In this document: piece after piece, positions 1 through 15,600 of the stretch | How the letters are laid out: each line of letters starts with the position of its first letter | How positions within the stretch are numbered: the first letter of the stretch is position 1 | Assembly (NCBI GenBank): GCA_964019055.1 | Contig: OZ025214.1 | Location: 2,163,501 to 2,227,500 of the forward strand | Direction of reading: 5' to 3' | From: Anthopleura xanthogrammica | Taxonomy: Eukaryota; Cnidaria; Anthozoa; Actiniaria; Actiniidae | Length of the DNA: 64,000 nucleotides | Program-made: the position numbers and the translations under genes | Notes under the pieces: generated by a model | Seen by the model: only the letters and a program-made list of their open reading frames with translations | Told to the model about the DNA's origin: nothing | The model's database searches: none

Positions 1-1176
1 GACCCCCGCATCCAGACCCTAGGTGGAGAAAGCCGCCTACGTTCATCGTCTATGTTCTTTTGTGGATATTTTGATTGTAGATTCCGTCCACTGATATCAC
101 GATTAATAGTACTCGTAATGTCAAGATTTGATATACTCAACTCTGAGGCTCTTAAGTTTAGGATTTGCTACGTGATGGAAATCATGATAGGAAGCTAACG
201 AATGTTTTTCTGGAAACGGAAATTGTTTTATAAGCTTATAGCAAGTTCCAGTCCCCTCTTATGATTGACGGTTTAGGATAACAGAGACAAGAGTAATGGA
301 ACTAGTTCAGAGGCCATATTTGGACTAAAGTCACAGGAAGTATAAAATGATATAAATGGTGCTGCTATTCGTCGTATTCCGGGAAAATTGTCTAAGAAAA
401 GTACTTTTTAAGATTGAAAGCAAAATCAACGAAGACGCAAGGAAAGAACTTAAAAAATGGAACCAATAGTACGATACTTCATTTTTCTTACGGTTTTAAA
501 CCTTTTTTAAAAATCTTCTTTTACGCATCATTTTTCTTTTGGATACTAGTTTCGTCTATATTTGATTTTCGATCTTTTTAACCCTTGAAGTACAATTACA
601 ATGAAAACAAGGAATGCCATATAAGGAAGAAATACCATATAAGGAACATTACGGCAACATTTGCATTTAAGGTATTGATATATAAACATGTAACGACAAC
701 AGTTAAACAAAAAAGTTTATAATACATGTAGGTATAACTAAACCATAGGGGTACCATCAAAGGATTTAGTTAAATTTTTAATTTTTTTTAATTTTTTATT
801 ATTCTTTTTTAATTATCATGAATAGTATGTTTGTTTGTTTTTTGTTTTTTTATACAAAGAGCAAGTTTAACGGTTTAGAAGCGAGGTTTTTCATATTTAC
901 ATAAATTAAACTTAATGGTTAATAGAAAATCCGGTGAAGCACGATATAAGAATAGAAAATTTTCAGAAATAATAACACTTTTGAACGGATTCTGAACAAT
1001 CTCACTACCGCTGCACAGATGCCAAAAGTAATCATGCATGCAAAACGAGTTTATCAGGTTTAAACTGGTTTAGGGTCATTCTTCCTGTTGACGTGAAAAA
1101 CAGGTTTCATAAACTATCCTCTGCCTGATCTACTATTACCTGTTTTTCATATCTGGTTAAACCTGTTTGGTCAGTA
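1..1176. other. 3' flank of NUP107, no gene recognised
   Basis: This AT-rich stretch lies downstream of the NUP107 stop codon and presumably includes its 3' UTR (the gene runs leftwards). It has poly-T/poly-A runs around 775-850. I found no reading frame with recognisable protein similarity, no RNA gene and no clear terminal inverted repeat. Confidence 0.5.
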
Positions 1177-3547
1177 TCACGGCATCTGATATCCAAGAGG
1201 ATCCATACTGTTTTCCAGCACAGCAAGTGAAGTTTCTCTCAGCAGTGACAAAAACCTTTGAAGTTCGTCCTTCCTGAACACCTGATAACATATCACAAAC
1301 GAATTATTGTTTATAGTATCGTTAGATGGGGGGTTCACAAAATTAAGAAGAGGTACTTCCTTAGCAATTTACAATTTTTAATGTTTAAATCATCCAATGA
1401 ATAAATAAGTGGATTTAGCAGTGGCTCCTCTACAGAAGTTGCTATTTTTCCACTGAAATTTCAATTGGAATTTAGAAGTTGATTTTTGCGGAGGGAGGAA
1501 AACTGGAGAACCCTGAGAAAAACCCTCGAAGCACAGGAGAAAACCAACGAATAACTCTACTCACATACGACAGCCCGGCAGGACTCGAACCCAGGTCGCA
1601 TTGGTGAGAGGCGAGGGCTCTCACTGCTACGCAACCCGTGCTTCCCAACTAATTCCAAGAAAAAGAGGGGGGTGTCTGGGCACCCTGTGACCTCACCCTA
1701 AATCTACCACTGAGTTAAAAATAATATAATCCAAATCCAAATCGGAGACAAGGCTGGTAGCCCAGATAAGATAAATTTGCAGTTAGAAGGTTCTATTACC
1801 TTGTACAGTTCGTATTGCTCTGAAGCGATGATGTCAGCCAACTGAAGACACTACAATAAAAAAGGCAATTGAATTTAGAAAGCAAAATACCATATTTTTA
1901 TATACAAAGGAAACTGATAAGGACAATCCAATCAGGAAAACACTTGTCAGTCCGAATAAATAATGCGAGCTTTTGTATATGTGACATATAAGTATATGTC
2001 TAGTGAACTAGTGTTTTTTCCAGAATGAAAATATACAGCAATAAAAAACAGTAAAATAAAAAAATACGGACTTAAAAATAAAATAAAATAATTCAAGATG
2101 AGCTACTCGAATCAATCAGTATTTATTACTTGTTAAGAAACAAGAAATAGCAAAGGATATAAGAATGAAGGAAACTGGAAAAAAATGACTAAATGGATAA
2201 CAGAAAAAAGTACAAAATCATTGTGCATAATGTAGGGTATCGACTTACAAACTCAACCTAAAAGAAAAGTCAAGGTTATTTCAACCATTCGCGCCAACTG
2301 ACGTCAGTGTGGAAGACCACCCTTGATTGATACGACCAACAAAGCTATCGTACAGTAAAATCACTTTCAAATCAGACGAAGAAGATGAACAATCAAAAAA
2401 TCTGATCTTCTATGACGTCACTCAGCGCTATATTTTTGAAAGTTAGTGTGTTTTAGACCTCAGGGCTGAGCATGCTTCATGATCCTATCAATTTACCTGT
2501 TTGTATTGGCCAGTAGAGTGATGCACTGTGTGCAGTAAGAAACAAATTAAAGGGAGACACAATTGTCTTAGCAGTTCTAGTTGCTGACAACGTGTCGCAT
2601 CCCTCTCTCCATCCTGATAACCAGAAGATAGAAATCATAAAATGACGTAAGTATTCTAACAATCGTACAAAGAGCTAATTATTTTAGCTAACATGCGGAC
2701 ACACGATGCGTTTTTCATGCGACATTACATGCGACGTTCCTCAGGCACGGGGTGATTTGTCGCGCGCACCGTCACCGTCACGTTTCTACTTTTTTGGACG
2801 TCGCATGCAACGTCGCACGGGTAGTACACAGTGCGATCTCTAGTTTTTGCGACGTCGCATGCAACGTCGCACGCAAATCCTCTATATAATGGTGTATATT
2901 TATGATGACTCGCACAAGAAATGTCGAGCAGAATGTACAAATAAACAGATGCGTTATACGCAATGATTTTCTATTGCCGCATTGTGCATGCGCGCATAAT
3001 AATATTCTGTCCAAAATACCAGGATATAAACAATCAAAATAAGCAAGGGTATGTTGTTAATTTGTTGAACAGTTTCTTACCATTCTCTGATCGACCATCC
3101 ATCCGCCATCAGGAAATAGCAAAACATTGTACAGCCTTTCTACAGTGGCCTTTAAAAAAAAAAACATGATAGTTCAAGAAAAGAAAAAAAACATTGGCAG
3201 GCACACAACCATACTTAGCGGAACACCTCTAACACACATAGCAAAATCTTCCCAGTTGTTATCCTTGAAAACTTAATCTCGAGCGAGGCCTACCCAGTCT
3301 CTAAACGTTGTGCGCGAAACACTTCTAACACACATGTAAAAAAGAAAAGGAAAGCCTACCTTTGAATGGATTTCTAGAGTGTTTTGCCACCGTTCACGAT
3401 CAACCTGTGATAAACACAGAAAAAGCGAATGATTAAATTACTCTTTCTTTTTCGAATAAGAGATGGAGTATTGGTCCTGCAACCTGTTGAACGAGGTTGA
3501 TTATGAGAGGAAGATTATGACTGTTAAGTGATAAAGACTGTAGTTGG

Positions 3548-3603
<56 letters not shown>

Positions 3604-6600
3604 CTGCACGACGCCGTCAAGGATAACGATGAAAATGATGATGAACTCAGGTACTCACTATCAATTATACAGCAAATTTCGTATGAGTGTGTAATTTAAC
3701 TACACACGGCACGATTAAGGCGCGGCGCGGACACGGCACGGAATGTTTTCATACACGGCACGGCACTGACACGGTCACGGCAAGGTGCGGTCCGTGCCGT
3801 AAAGTTTTGTAAGCCATAGGAAAACTGCTCTAATAAGTATTGGTCATTAATGTTTTTCTCACCTCGTACTGTTTTTGCCTTTGCTCCAAAGCAACTTTCT
3901 CAGAGAAATTAGAATACTTTTCTGTGGATATTTTTTTCTGTAACGGGAAAAACGTAATTTTATGCTCATATTTTATTCAAATAAAACGATTTTCTTCAGT
4001 AAGATAAATCATGTCTCACCGGTGCTCCGTGATGAAAGTGCTGAAACCAGTCATTAAATGCGTCATGCGCATCCTTGAAGAACAAAATGACATGTTAGAA
4101 TACATCCTTTATTGGATTTGAACATTACACACTCAGAATCAAGAGAAAATAGATGGAACTTCCTTGAACTTCGCTTTGGATAATGGGACAGCGTTATTAG
4201 CTGCGGAAGTTAAGGAGTCAAATGGAAACTTCCTGGATGATGCCATAAAAAATGTATTAGAACTTCCTTAAAATGCAAGTGTATCGAATCTTACGATCGC
4301 AAAAAGTACTTCCTCGAATCGCGCATAGATTTATGGGACAGAATCAGCACTTACTCGAAGTGAGCAATGAATAATTTACGAAACACTACTTTTTGGAATC
4401 GCGCTCTAACGCTCTAAAGCCATTAATAAACCATGATAAAATGATCGAATAACTCTAATAATTATAGAACAGAGTCTAAGCGACTTCCTTTTTCTTTTTA
4501 TTGGTGCAATGGTAACCAATCAATAACTCAGTTATTAGAGAAAGTTTGTCTAATCGAGTTGAGAAATATGAGCCCCAAAAAGGGTTGGTTTGCACTGAGC
4601 CATGGGATTCCAAAAGATATCATTTAGGACCGTAAGAAAGCAGAATTAGGCCGAAAACAAACGTTGAACTTTACATGAGCCGAACCTAATGACATCAAAG
4701 AACGCCGCCTTATCATCCATTGTTTTCAATGCGTTCGGCTCGAGTGAAGTTCGACGTTTGACTTAAGCCTTAGGATTATGCGTTATTTCAAATAAAAACG
4801 TGTCATTTTAAATAATTACTTCCAAATTAAAATAACAAATAGTTATTTTATAGCATACCAAATAAGCTTTGATGCACAGATATTCCCTGATAGCATTATC
4901 GTCTTCAGCGGGTAACGCACTACTACCAGCCTAATAGACAATACAGAAAACATTAAACCTGAACCCTGAATATCTATCAGAATTAATCACCTTACGCACA
5001 CCCGGGGGGTGTACTCCCTATAATGGAGTATACGGGGATGCTCCGCCCGAAAGGGATACTTTTTTCTGGCCGCACGTATAGCGAATAAGGGGTGGAAATT
5101 TGTGAGTTTTGGTATAAAAAGGGGTAGATTTTATTCAAAGGTATATGAAAGGGGTACCTTTTCAGGCAAAAAGGTATATAAAAGGGGTACTTTTCTGCTG
5201 AAATTTGGTATAGAAAAGGGTAAGGGGTCGAGAGTCCGGGCAGAGCATCCCCGTATGCAACGACCCGAAGTACCCCCCCCCCCCCCCCCCCGTCCACACA
5301 TCGGATCACTGGTCATAGACAAAGCATTCAGTCGAGGCTGCAAGGTAGTCTCAAGTGATTTTTGAACCTTGCAGCATCAGCGACCGAATACTTTGTGTTT
5401 GACCAGTGAACCAAGGTATGGGAAGTGGTTTGAAAGTAGCGAATTAAAGAAATTATGTAAATTATCGACTAGCCTGCGTAGCCAGGCGCCTTGGAAGGGA
5501 GGGGGGTTAGGGGTCGAGAGGGAATGCATTGTTGTTATTGTGTGTTTTGGAGTCCTCATAAAATAATTTACAAATGGATTGCCAATAAAACACAAACTCA
5601 AACAATTCTTTAAAGATTTGCCTGCGTGTTTTAGACACCCAGGACAAAATGAAAGACCACAATCAACAATGCATTTCGGTCTTGGAATACACAATTCGGT
5701 TTACAACATTCAGTTTTTAGTACTCAACGTCTTTAGAAATAGCTGTTTATATATTATATCTGTTACGCACCCTCATCTGCCACTGCTTGTAGATAACATC
5801 AATGGACCCAGCTGGGACTTTATTGAACACATCGCGTGCTGCTGTATGTTTTCGAGTGGCTATAAGAGTGGAATATCTTCAAATTAGCAACCATTTTATC
5901 ACAGGTGATATGTTAACTAAGAGTACGCGTAGCATAGTAACCCGTACGCACCTATGAAGCAACGCATGATACCGTTGCCCTGTTTCAACGCCTCAGCACG
6001 CTGGGATGGATCAAACACCAACCATTCGACAGCCTCGATCTTTTTTCTGTCCTCCTGTAATTAAATTGTATAAATATTTCGAAATATAAAAAAACACAAC
6101 AATAAATGAATTTAATCAGTCAGTGAGTAATATCAATTTCGAAAGTTTGTAACTATACTCTGCATAACTAAAGAGACTCGAGTTATACTTCTGCAACTTT
6201 GCGCGCAACTAGTTTCATCCTATGAACACTACCCGCAGCTTTGCTCAGTGGCAATCGCACGTTATGTACTAAGCCATGTAATTTAAATGTGTTGAAAGCA
6301 AGAAATGTGTAGCGTTTCTTAAATTATAACTGACTTTGTTGCAGGATGCAGGAAAAGTTGCTACGTGTGCATGACATCCCTGTAAGACCAGTTGCGCGCA
6401 ACACTTGCACCGTGTGTCAGTGTTTTTACTCACCTCAGTCGTAGCAGCTTCCAAGGCTGGTGACAGCTCACTATCGATCTTGAAGTCCTTCAAGAGAAGC
6501 AAAATAGTTAAATATCAAATATAGCGAATAGTTGAACAGTGTTTTTTTGTTAATATAGCATTGTTACCTTTCCACGGATGTTCTCGACCACAGTTTTTGT

Positions 6601-9600
6601 TATTGTTTGTACGTCAAGACCTGCAAAAATAACACGCCAACGAGTTCAGCAAAACAATTGCCAATGAAGAGAGAAATGTGTTTCAGAAGGTTTTTAAAAT
6701 ACTAAGAAATGAAGAATTTTTGCTTTACGTTGCCAAAATATCTAAAATTGCATTGCCAATGTGTTCCTGTCAGGCGCTGACATTTTGATTAAACTTCTCA
6801 AAAAAAAAATTAACATATAAAACAGTTTTCTACATTGTTCTTTGTTTATCGAAAAGCTGAAAACTTGATGTATAATGTGTTGGGTTCGTATTTACCTGCA
6901 CTTTCCGCCAGTTCGAGACAACGTTGTCGTTCTTTCCTGTCGATAATTTCTACGAGAGAAAAGAAAATGGGTTAGCATTTATAGAGTCTAAAGGAATTTG
7001 CTGTTAAAATATGGCTTAACTTAATTAAATAATTACCTTCAAGAAAGTAGGCGTACGTCTCGATTTGTAATTCAGGTGGAAGTGTAGCCGTGTAGGTAGC
7101 AACAAGTGGCACCTGACAGTCATCTATCAAATTCTAAAGAAGAAAAACAGGACAGTTTACCATTTTCTCCGTAAGATATAAAGTACTTGTAAAACAAATG
7201 GCAGGTTTAATTTCATTTAGTAAATACCAAAAATTCTTTTTCACTTTCTCTTGCGTTATTTTTCGTTTTGAAAATTGAAACATTGAACGGCAAATCAAGT
7301 TTCCCGCTCTTTTCGGCGGGTAGACGCGTCTGCGATTTTACCGGAAGTCAACTTTTCCCGCCTTTTCTACAGGTAGGCGCGTCTACCAATTTACCGGAAG
7401 TCGAGTTCTCCCGTCTTTTTTCCCCGAGCAAAATTATTTTCCATTAAAAATTATTATCGAATTTCTAATACTTCATACAGGCACAAATAGAAAAAAGTTT
7501 TTTTTCCCTGTTTCTCCTCGAACAAGTTCAATACAATATGCTGCATGTTTTTCTTGGCATAAATGTTTCACAAAGCGTACACGCTGTTCCACTCAACACT
7601 AACCTGGACATATGCCTTTAATATTGGGCAGCTCAATTCGTCCTACAAGAAATAAAATAAAAATGGAAATAAAATTATAACAGAGTCGGTAATAGCACAA
7701 CTGCACATCTTATTGATGGCGGAAAATACTGAGTGTAAAGGCGAGATGTTTTCGATGCCAGCACCATTTTCCTTACCTGTGTTTCAAGCCCAGTTGCTCT
7801 CAAAAAGAGCACAAAATGAGCCATAAATCGTAACATGTGATTAGAAGGCGAGTTCTCGTCCTGTAACCATTCGTTCATTATTTTAAGTAATCCTAAAAAT
7901 AGAAATAGGTACAAATGAGTTAACTGGGATTTTAATTACCTTATTTCCTATAAAAATTCAACAAGAAAAAAGAAACAAATCAAAGTCGAAGCTCTCGTAG
8001 ACGACCACCTTGGGAAATCCAAAAATGTGGTCGTATCTATGGGCTCTCATAAGCGGCAATGCAAACGGGGTTTAAAAATCATGGTCGTAACTAGAGTTGG
8101 TCGCTAATGAGAATGGGCTCTCATAGTAAGTGACAATGCAAACGGGGTTTCAAAATCATGGTCGTAACTAGAGTTGGTCGCTAATGAGAATGGGCTCTCA
8201 TAGTAAGTGACAATGCAAACGGGGTTTCAACATCGTGGTCGTAACTAGAGTTGGTCGCTAATGAGAATGGGCTCTCATAGTAAGTGACAATGCAAACGGG
8301 GTTTCAAAATCATGGTCGTAACTAGAGTTGGTCGCTAATGAGAATGGGTTCTCATAGTAAGTGACAATGCAAACGGGGTTTCAAAATCGTGGTCGTAACT
8401 AGAGTTGGTCGCTAATGAGAATGGGCTCTCATAGTAAGTGACAATGCAAACGGGGTTTCAACATCGTGGTCGTAACTAGAGTTGGTCGCTAATGAGAATG
8501 GGCTCTCATAGTAAGTGACAATGCAAACGGGGTTTCAACATCGTGGTCGTAACTAGAGTTGGTCGCTAATGAGAATGGGCTCTCATAGTAAGTGACAATG
8601 CAAACGGGGTTTCAACATCGTGGTCGTAACTAGAGTTGGTCGCTAATGAGAATGGGCTCTCATAGTAAGTGACAATGCAAACGGGGTTTCAAAATCATGG
8701 TCGTAACTAGAGTTGGTCGCTAATGAGAATGGGCTCTCATAGTAAGTGACAATGCAAACGGGGTTTCAAAATCATGGTCGTAACTAGAGTTGGTCGCTAA
8801 TGAGAATGGGCTCTCATAGTAAGTGACAATGCAAACGGGGTTTCAAAATCATGGTCGTAACTAGAGTTGGTCGCTAACGAGAATGGGCTCTCATAAGCGG
8901 CAATGCAAACGGGGTTTAAAAATCGTGGTCGTTTACGACAATGGTCGCAAGGAGAGCTTTGACTGTATATGTCGTTCTATACATTATAATCTTCGTTATA
9001 AAAACTGCGTTATTTAGTATTTGACTCGTCATTTACTTAAATAGAAAGAATTATTGTACCCTGAATATCGTCGAGAATGATGTGTGTTTGTATTACATGA
9101 TGGTGGTGGTCTGCTTGTCTTCGAACAGACTGAAACAAAATCACAAAAACACCAGATCGTCAGTGATATGAGAAGCTAGTAATAAAGAAACACGATTCAA
9201 AGTTGTATAAAGTGATGCGATTTTTCATGCTACCACGCGACGTCGCAAAAAGTAGAAACGAGTTCTACTTTCGACGAGGCGCGCGACGAATCTCACCGTG
9301 CGCGAGCAACGTCGCACGAGTGGTCACATGTACGATATAATCTAGTTTACAAAGCCTTTACCTCTTTTGAACAAGACTTTAGTTCTTCAAAGATCTTTTC
9401 TGGTGCGAGACTAAAAGAGAAATTGATTTATGAATCTATTTGGTGCATGGAACTTTGAAATTTACACTTCTTCTAAATGACTCGTGGGGGATCACCACGA
9501 CATAATATAAAAATAATAAGGAAGTTTAAAGATTTCTTTGTATGTGGTAACATCTCTGATTTATTCTCCGTGTTTCTTCCAAGCTAATGTTTCTAAAAAT

Positions 9601-12600
9601 TTAACTTATAATCGTTACCCAAGCTAACGGGTGAAAAGTGTTCAAAAAACAATAAGAAAAACGTACAATATAACGTACAATATTACGTACGATATTAGTT
9701 ATGCGTTCGTTTCGTAATATTGTCACTACTTACTTTTGGTCCCAGTAAGCTGAAGGCAAATTTTCTACTTGTCGATCTGATCGGGAATTCAGGCGCAGTT
9801 CCTGAAACAAAAAATATCACTAACTGGTAAATGCCGGTATATCAAATGAGTAGAGACACAAAACTTCACTGGAGTTCAAATCTGCTGTCCCGCCATTTTA
9901 TGCTGTATCCCGTGGCAGGGACCGCGGAGTATAGTTTTGCGTAGGGGGGGGGGGGGGCCGGGGAAATGTCCGCACCCCCTGAAAACTATCCTCCTTGCGG
10001 TATCTCCGTGAAGCTTATCCACGCTTAAAAAATTGACCGCTGCAACATGAAATAGTTCTGCCTTTAGAAGGACACGATTCATAAAGGTCTGATTGAGTTC
10101 AAAATAATTAGAACCGACAAACGCACACAACAGAGGCTGTTACCTGCTCAACACGAACATCAACCATGACTTTGTAATAAGCCCAAAGAAAGTCTTCCCA
10201 TGACTCACAGGCTGGTAAAAGCTGTTGGCATGGGAATGAGTTAATAAAAGTTAAGTTAACAGCTTAAGTTTAATCTCATAGATAGATGGATATAGTGTGT
10301 GTGTGTGTACATTCGAGGGTTTTTCTCTAGGTCTCTTGTTTTCTTCCCTCCACAAAACCTAACACGCTTAATTGAAATTGGATCTGTGAGTTAGCCATGC
10401 CCGGACTTACTGTACATCAGCCCCGAGGTTGTCTTAAGTTATCAATAAATGTGTTTGTTAATTCAGAGCCTTCAATCTACTTTACCTGGTTAAGGTTTCC
10501 GGAAAATGAAGCATACACAGCTCTTTCATATAAACCAAATTTATTCTACAAAAAAAAATAAATAAATAAAATCACTAATCTTTTCATATACTTCAGCACA
10601 TTTACAGTTCATATTGGGACCACTTTTACAATCAAGTTAACCAATCAAAATGTACATCTACCTCATTTGACATTTTCCAAGCACAAGCTTTCCAAACATC
10701 TCGGTAAGGGTTACCCTCTACTTCAGCTAGATTTCCATTGTCTGAAACTAAAAATGTGAAGACAATTTAACAAAAACTTTATGCATTAAGATAATAGCAG
10801 CTAGTAATGATGCTGGGTCGGATCCATGATTTTGTTCAGGGAGGGGTGCAAGGCACAAAGTCAGCCCAGGGGGGTGCAGCCCTCAGAATCAAAGAAAGAA
10901 AACATTATTTCGTATCTTCAAAATAAGGGGGAAAAAGTTGCTCCCAGGGGGAGGGTGCGCAACCCCTGCACCACTCCCCTGGATCTGCACCCATGATGTA
11001 TCGAACTCAGAAAAGGTATATAAACCTGATACTTACCTCCATCAATATTGGAGTCATGCAGTAGTTTCCATCCCTCAAGTGTAGCTGCCCTCCATGCCTG
11101 ACCACACCTTTCACAAAGCTCCTGTGCCTAAAGAAAAATAAACGAAATTTCTAAAATTCAAACAGAATGTAAGAAATAAGGTAATGATGTTCTGGATCAA
11201 GGTTGTTCCTCTTCCATGGAGTGCTACTTTTATACTAACTTGCAAGAATTTTTTTTAATATTATAAAACCTACTTTTTTAAGCTTTCCAGCTCTGACATA
11301 TACAAAAAGATGTTTGAGGAGTCTTTCTTCGTCTTCCTGTAAAGAAAGAACAATTGGTTATTTATATAGACCCTTTGCAGCACGTCGGAATGCAGCTCAA
11401 TTTGGTGGACAAAACAATAGGTTCTAATTCTCAGGAGATTGAAATTCTTTTTTTTTTGTCCTCCAAATTGAGCTGCTTTGACTTCATGTGCAAGGGATCA
11501 ATACTGCAATGTTATGATTCAAATCAATTAAATTTTAATTGTATAACATGAACCGGTAAAAATAAACTATACGACCCCCAAATCGGTGTCGGTAGGGTAT
11601 CGGCCGACACTACACCGTTAGGCTACCATTAGCTTACCGACAACGTACCAACACTCTACCAATATCCTACCAACAACCTACACCAACACCCTGCCAACAA
11701 CCTACCGTCACCCTACCGATACCCTACCGACAACGTTTTGGGGGTAGTATAGTTTACTATTACCACATGAACCACCTCAAAATTCTCTGCTCCCTCGAAC
11801 CATTTCTACCTACCACATCAAGATCTGCTAGAGGTCTATTCTGACGTACTGGAGCATCTGGATCCTTATAAAAGAAAATTCATATAATTCTGATTGGAGT
11901 CTCACAACATTTACTCCTTAGCTAGGAAGCGGCATTCACCCAAGGGACTGGTCAGAAATTAGCAGGGGGAGGGGGGTGGAGATTTGAAATTGAGTGCTGA
12001 AAATGATGTGACCCTCCCCCTTTTTCCACCCCCCCCTCCCCCCTGCTAATTTCTGACCAGTCCCTAACTAGTATGTAAAGCAAAATATATTTTGTATGCT
12101 CTTTATGGAATATTAGGAAAGGACAAATTAATGCAAGAGAAATGAAGTAAGCCAGTTCAAAGAAGGAAAGGAAAAAGGATTGACTTCAAATATTTTGTGT
12201 TATGACTGCCACTGCTGCTTGTGAGAAGGAGGAGGAGGAGGAGGAGGAGGAGGAGGAGGAGGAGGAGGAGTTGGATGATGATGATGATGGTAATGATGAT
12301 GGTAATGATGATGGTAATGATGATGGTAATGATGATGGTAATGATGATGGTAATGATGATGGTAATGATGATGGTCATGATAATAATTAGTCTTTTTGGA
12401 TGCACATTTTTAGAAAAATTATAATAATCCCTTGTGGAAAAAGAAATCCCTCGCAGTGTTAGAAATATCTTTAATGCTGCTTGTTATAATTACCATTTCA
12501 GTTACTAAGGGTCTTTTTGATCCATGTCTTTTACTTCCTTCTCTCAGTTCATGGAGGGTATTTTCCCTGGAAAACAAAGACATATCAACAAGTTACTAAC

Positions 12601-15600
12601 ATGTAAGGTGAATTAAAGGCATAACTCACCTCTCTCTAGAAAAAACTGAGGAGAGCTGGCAGACAGTATCTTGGCCTGCTTTCACTCACACTCACTACCA
12701 TTACATTCACTATTTTACGCACACAACACTCGATTCAGTTGATTTTTATGGAGGGAGGAAAACTGGAGAACCCCCAAAAACCACATCAAAAAAACTCAAT
12801 TCACATGTTGTGTTCACAGGACTTGAACCAACGACCCGACTCATTGGATTCACAATGCCGTCTATGTTGTACTGCAGTAGTGTGTGGTGATTCCATAAGA
12901 CACTCTTTAAACTTACCAACAGATAGATTCTGAGAAGTACTCTACTTTATCAGCATATAATACACTATCTAAGAAATCTTCAGCATTCTTCTCAAGCCAG
13001 TCTATAACCAACTACCAAAATAAAATAATTAAAATTCTTTTAAATTTAATTTACCCTGTAGCAATGGTTGTTCCCAAAAAACTTAAGCTATAGACACATG
13101 GTGTAACAATGTGATATCATACAGTGCAATTTGTTGCACGCAATGTTGCTGAAGTAGAAAACAATCCTTCTTCAGCAACATTACCTGCAATATTGCGCAC
13201 AATGTTGCAGTGTGTATTTGCCTTTCCTGTTTTTGGAATCGTGGTCCCAGTTTGGACCTATGGTCGATTCATAGAATAGAGTAATTTCACGGCTGCCAAC
13301 TTTTGTCTTTCAGGTATATATATGCCTTTATGAAAGTGGTGTATTTCTTTACACATGTCTGCAGAGAGAACTCTATATTGTAAATACCTGGTTCTGTCTT
13401 GTACTGCTTTCTCTGTCATATAATAAGCTGATAACTTTCTTTTCACTCCAGTTTTTTCTCTAAGAAATTAAGAAAATGAAAATCATGATGGTAAATCATT
13501 CTATGAATTGGCAGACATATAATGTTTGATTTTAACAGACATTTCCCAAATTTGCTTGGACGATCACGAAACAATGGTTTCAAGTTGAGGTTGGCCTTGA
13601 TAAATGGAAGAATCAAGTTCAGTCTCGACTTGGAACCATTGTTTCATGATCATCCAAGGGAATTCAGGGAAGGGGTTATTGTGGCACAAAACAAAGGTAC
13701 AGTGTACAAGTTTAAGGATAAACTTCAAAAAGCTCATGGCACAAATGTGCATGAGAATTTACTCTCTATCCAATCAAATGTCCGAAACACGACATGAACA
13801 GTGCAGACACAATCATGCCATGGTCCACGGCACTGCCAGACCAATCACATTTTGTGAGGATAAAAATCAGCCAATCAAAGTTTCAAAAAGCATCATGGTC
13901 ATGGCAAGACATGCATACAGGACTGTGCTTTTCATAGTCACATTAAAACTACAAATATCAAAAAACCTTTGCAGGGTTTAATACACTTCGTCAACACAGT
14001 TATCTTGAAAAATAATTCAATTTTGAGCTTTTGGGTCTCTGACCCACCGCTAGGGAAAGGATGTTAACAATCACTGAATGAAAATTCTTACCACAAAGTC
14101 TGTCGTCATAGCTTCATCATCATAAGCTCCACTCTGCAGTCGGTCACTAAAATATCAAAATTATAAACATGGTTTTGAAGACATTTTTCTAATCAATAGA
14201 CTGTCCATTTTCTCAATTTTGGAATAACAACTACAGGGCTTGAAATAACAGCCAGTCAATGAACAATGCCCGACCAGAATTAGAACTTGTCCAGTTAAAT
14301 CTTCACATTGCCGATCATTTTGACCAGTAACGTTAAGCCAGAAATGGGAAATGACCAAGCGAAAAGGAATTTTGACAGCCATCATGACTGGCAACTGACT
14401 GGTCGTTATTTTAAGCCCTGTAACAAATGAGAAATAAAATCGTTATTCCTGGGTAATTTATCTGTACCTGTACAAAGACCCAATCAATCTCCAGGAATAA
14501 TTCTCTTGTGCCAACATCATAAGGATTTCAACTTTCTTGGCAAAACTAAAAATCAGGAAGATTTACCATTTTAGTGAAAACAAATTGAACACATTTAATT
14601 ATTTAGAAATGCATCGATCCAGTAACAGTATAGAATAGGCTGCCGTCTCAAACATTCTGTAAAATGCCATAATAAACTGTAAAAAATGAGTCGTTTACAT
14701 TAGTGTAATTCTAGAAGTATGGAAGTATTCCAAGTTAATATTAGCCAATTAGAAGTCCAATATATTCCTAATAGTCCTAATATTCCAAATAGTCCTGATG
14801 GTCCTGATAGTCCTGATAGTCCTAATAATCCAAATAGTCCTGATAGTCCTGATAGTCCTAATAGTCCTAATAATCCAAAATTTAATGGTCCAAATAGTCC
14901 AAATAGTCATAATAGTCCTGATAGTACTGATAGTCCTGATAGTCCTGATAGTCCTAATATTCCTAATAGTCCTAATAGTCCAAATAGTCCTAATAGTCCT
15001 AATAGTCCTAATAGTCCTAATAGTCCAAATAGTCCAAATAGTCCTAATAGTCCAATCAAAATTATTTGTGGTCAAAGAATGCAACTGTAAAGTTGAGTAT
15101 TACTTACGTGGACTTTCCTGGTGCAGAGGATCTTATGATACAATTGAGCTGTTTGACTTGATTACGACAGGACTGAAAATATGGACAAACATATATGATA
15201 AATAATGTTGAAATTTACAGAGAACACAAAAATAAATATACAGAGAACATAAAAACAATTTAAAAAATATTCATTAACAGAGAACACAAAAATATATATA
15301 ACAGATGTATAAAAAGTGTGTAGTGTACCTTTTCATAAGCATCAACAAGATCAAAGACATGGGTAGAGTGTGGGTATTTTACTAAATTATCCTTAAACTC
15401 TTGGAAAAGGACTGAGCTTGCTGTAAAAGAGAGATTATTGAATATAATTAACTTAACAGATACAGGAGGTGGTAATGTTTATATAGTGTGATTGTGATTG
15501 AGGTTTTGTTTGTCACTTTGCTTTGTTTGATTGTCCAATAAAATTCTGGTTGGAAATCTAAATAACAATCTATCAAAACAAATTCTATCACTGTATGTCC

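Noticed and set aside
5102..5365. Plus-strand frame with poly-Pro
   Set aside because: Falls within the GGGGATGCTC MITE and its poly-C end.
8003..8945. CRISPR-like array
   Set aside because: Units are contiguous 77-bp tandem repeats without unique spacers in a eukaryotic intron.
12157..12424. Glu-rich/Asp-Gly-Asn and Arg/Met-Val frames
   Set aside because: GGA and GATGATGGTAAT microsatellites in a NUP107 intron.
13522..13981. Overlapping 91- and 125-residue plus-strand frames
   Set aside because: They lie over a palindrome in a NUP107 intron, show no recognisable family and no splice context.
14719..15205. Asn-Ser-Pro repeat protein and its antisense frames
   Set aside because: Explained by the 9-bp minisatellite in a NUP107 intron; no splice or start support.
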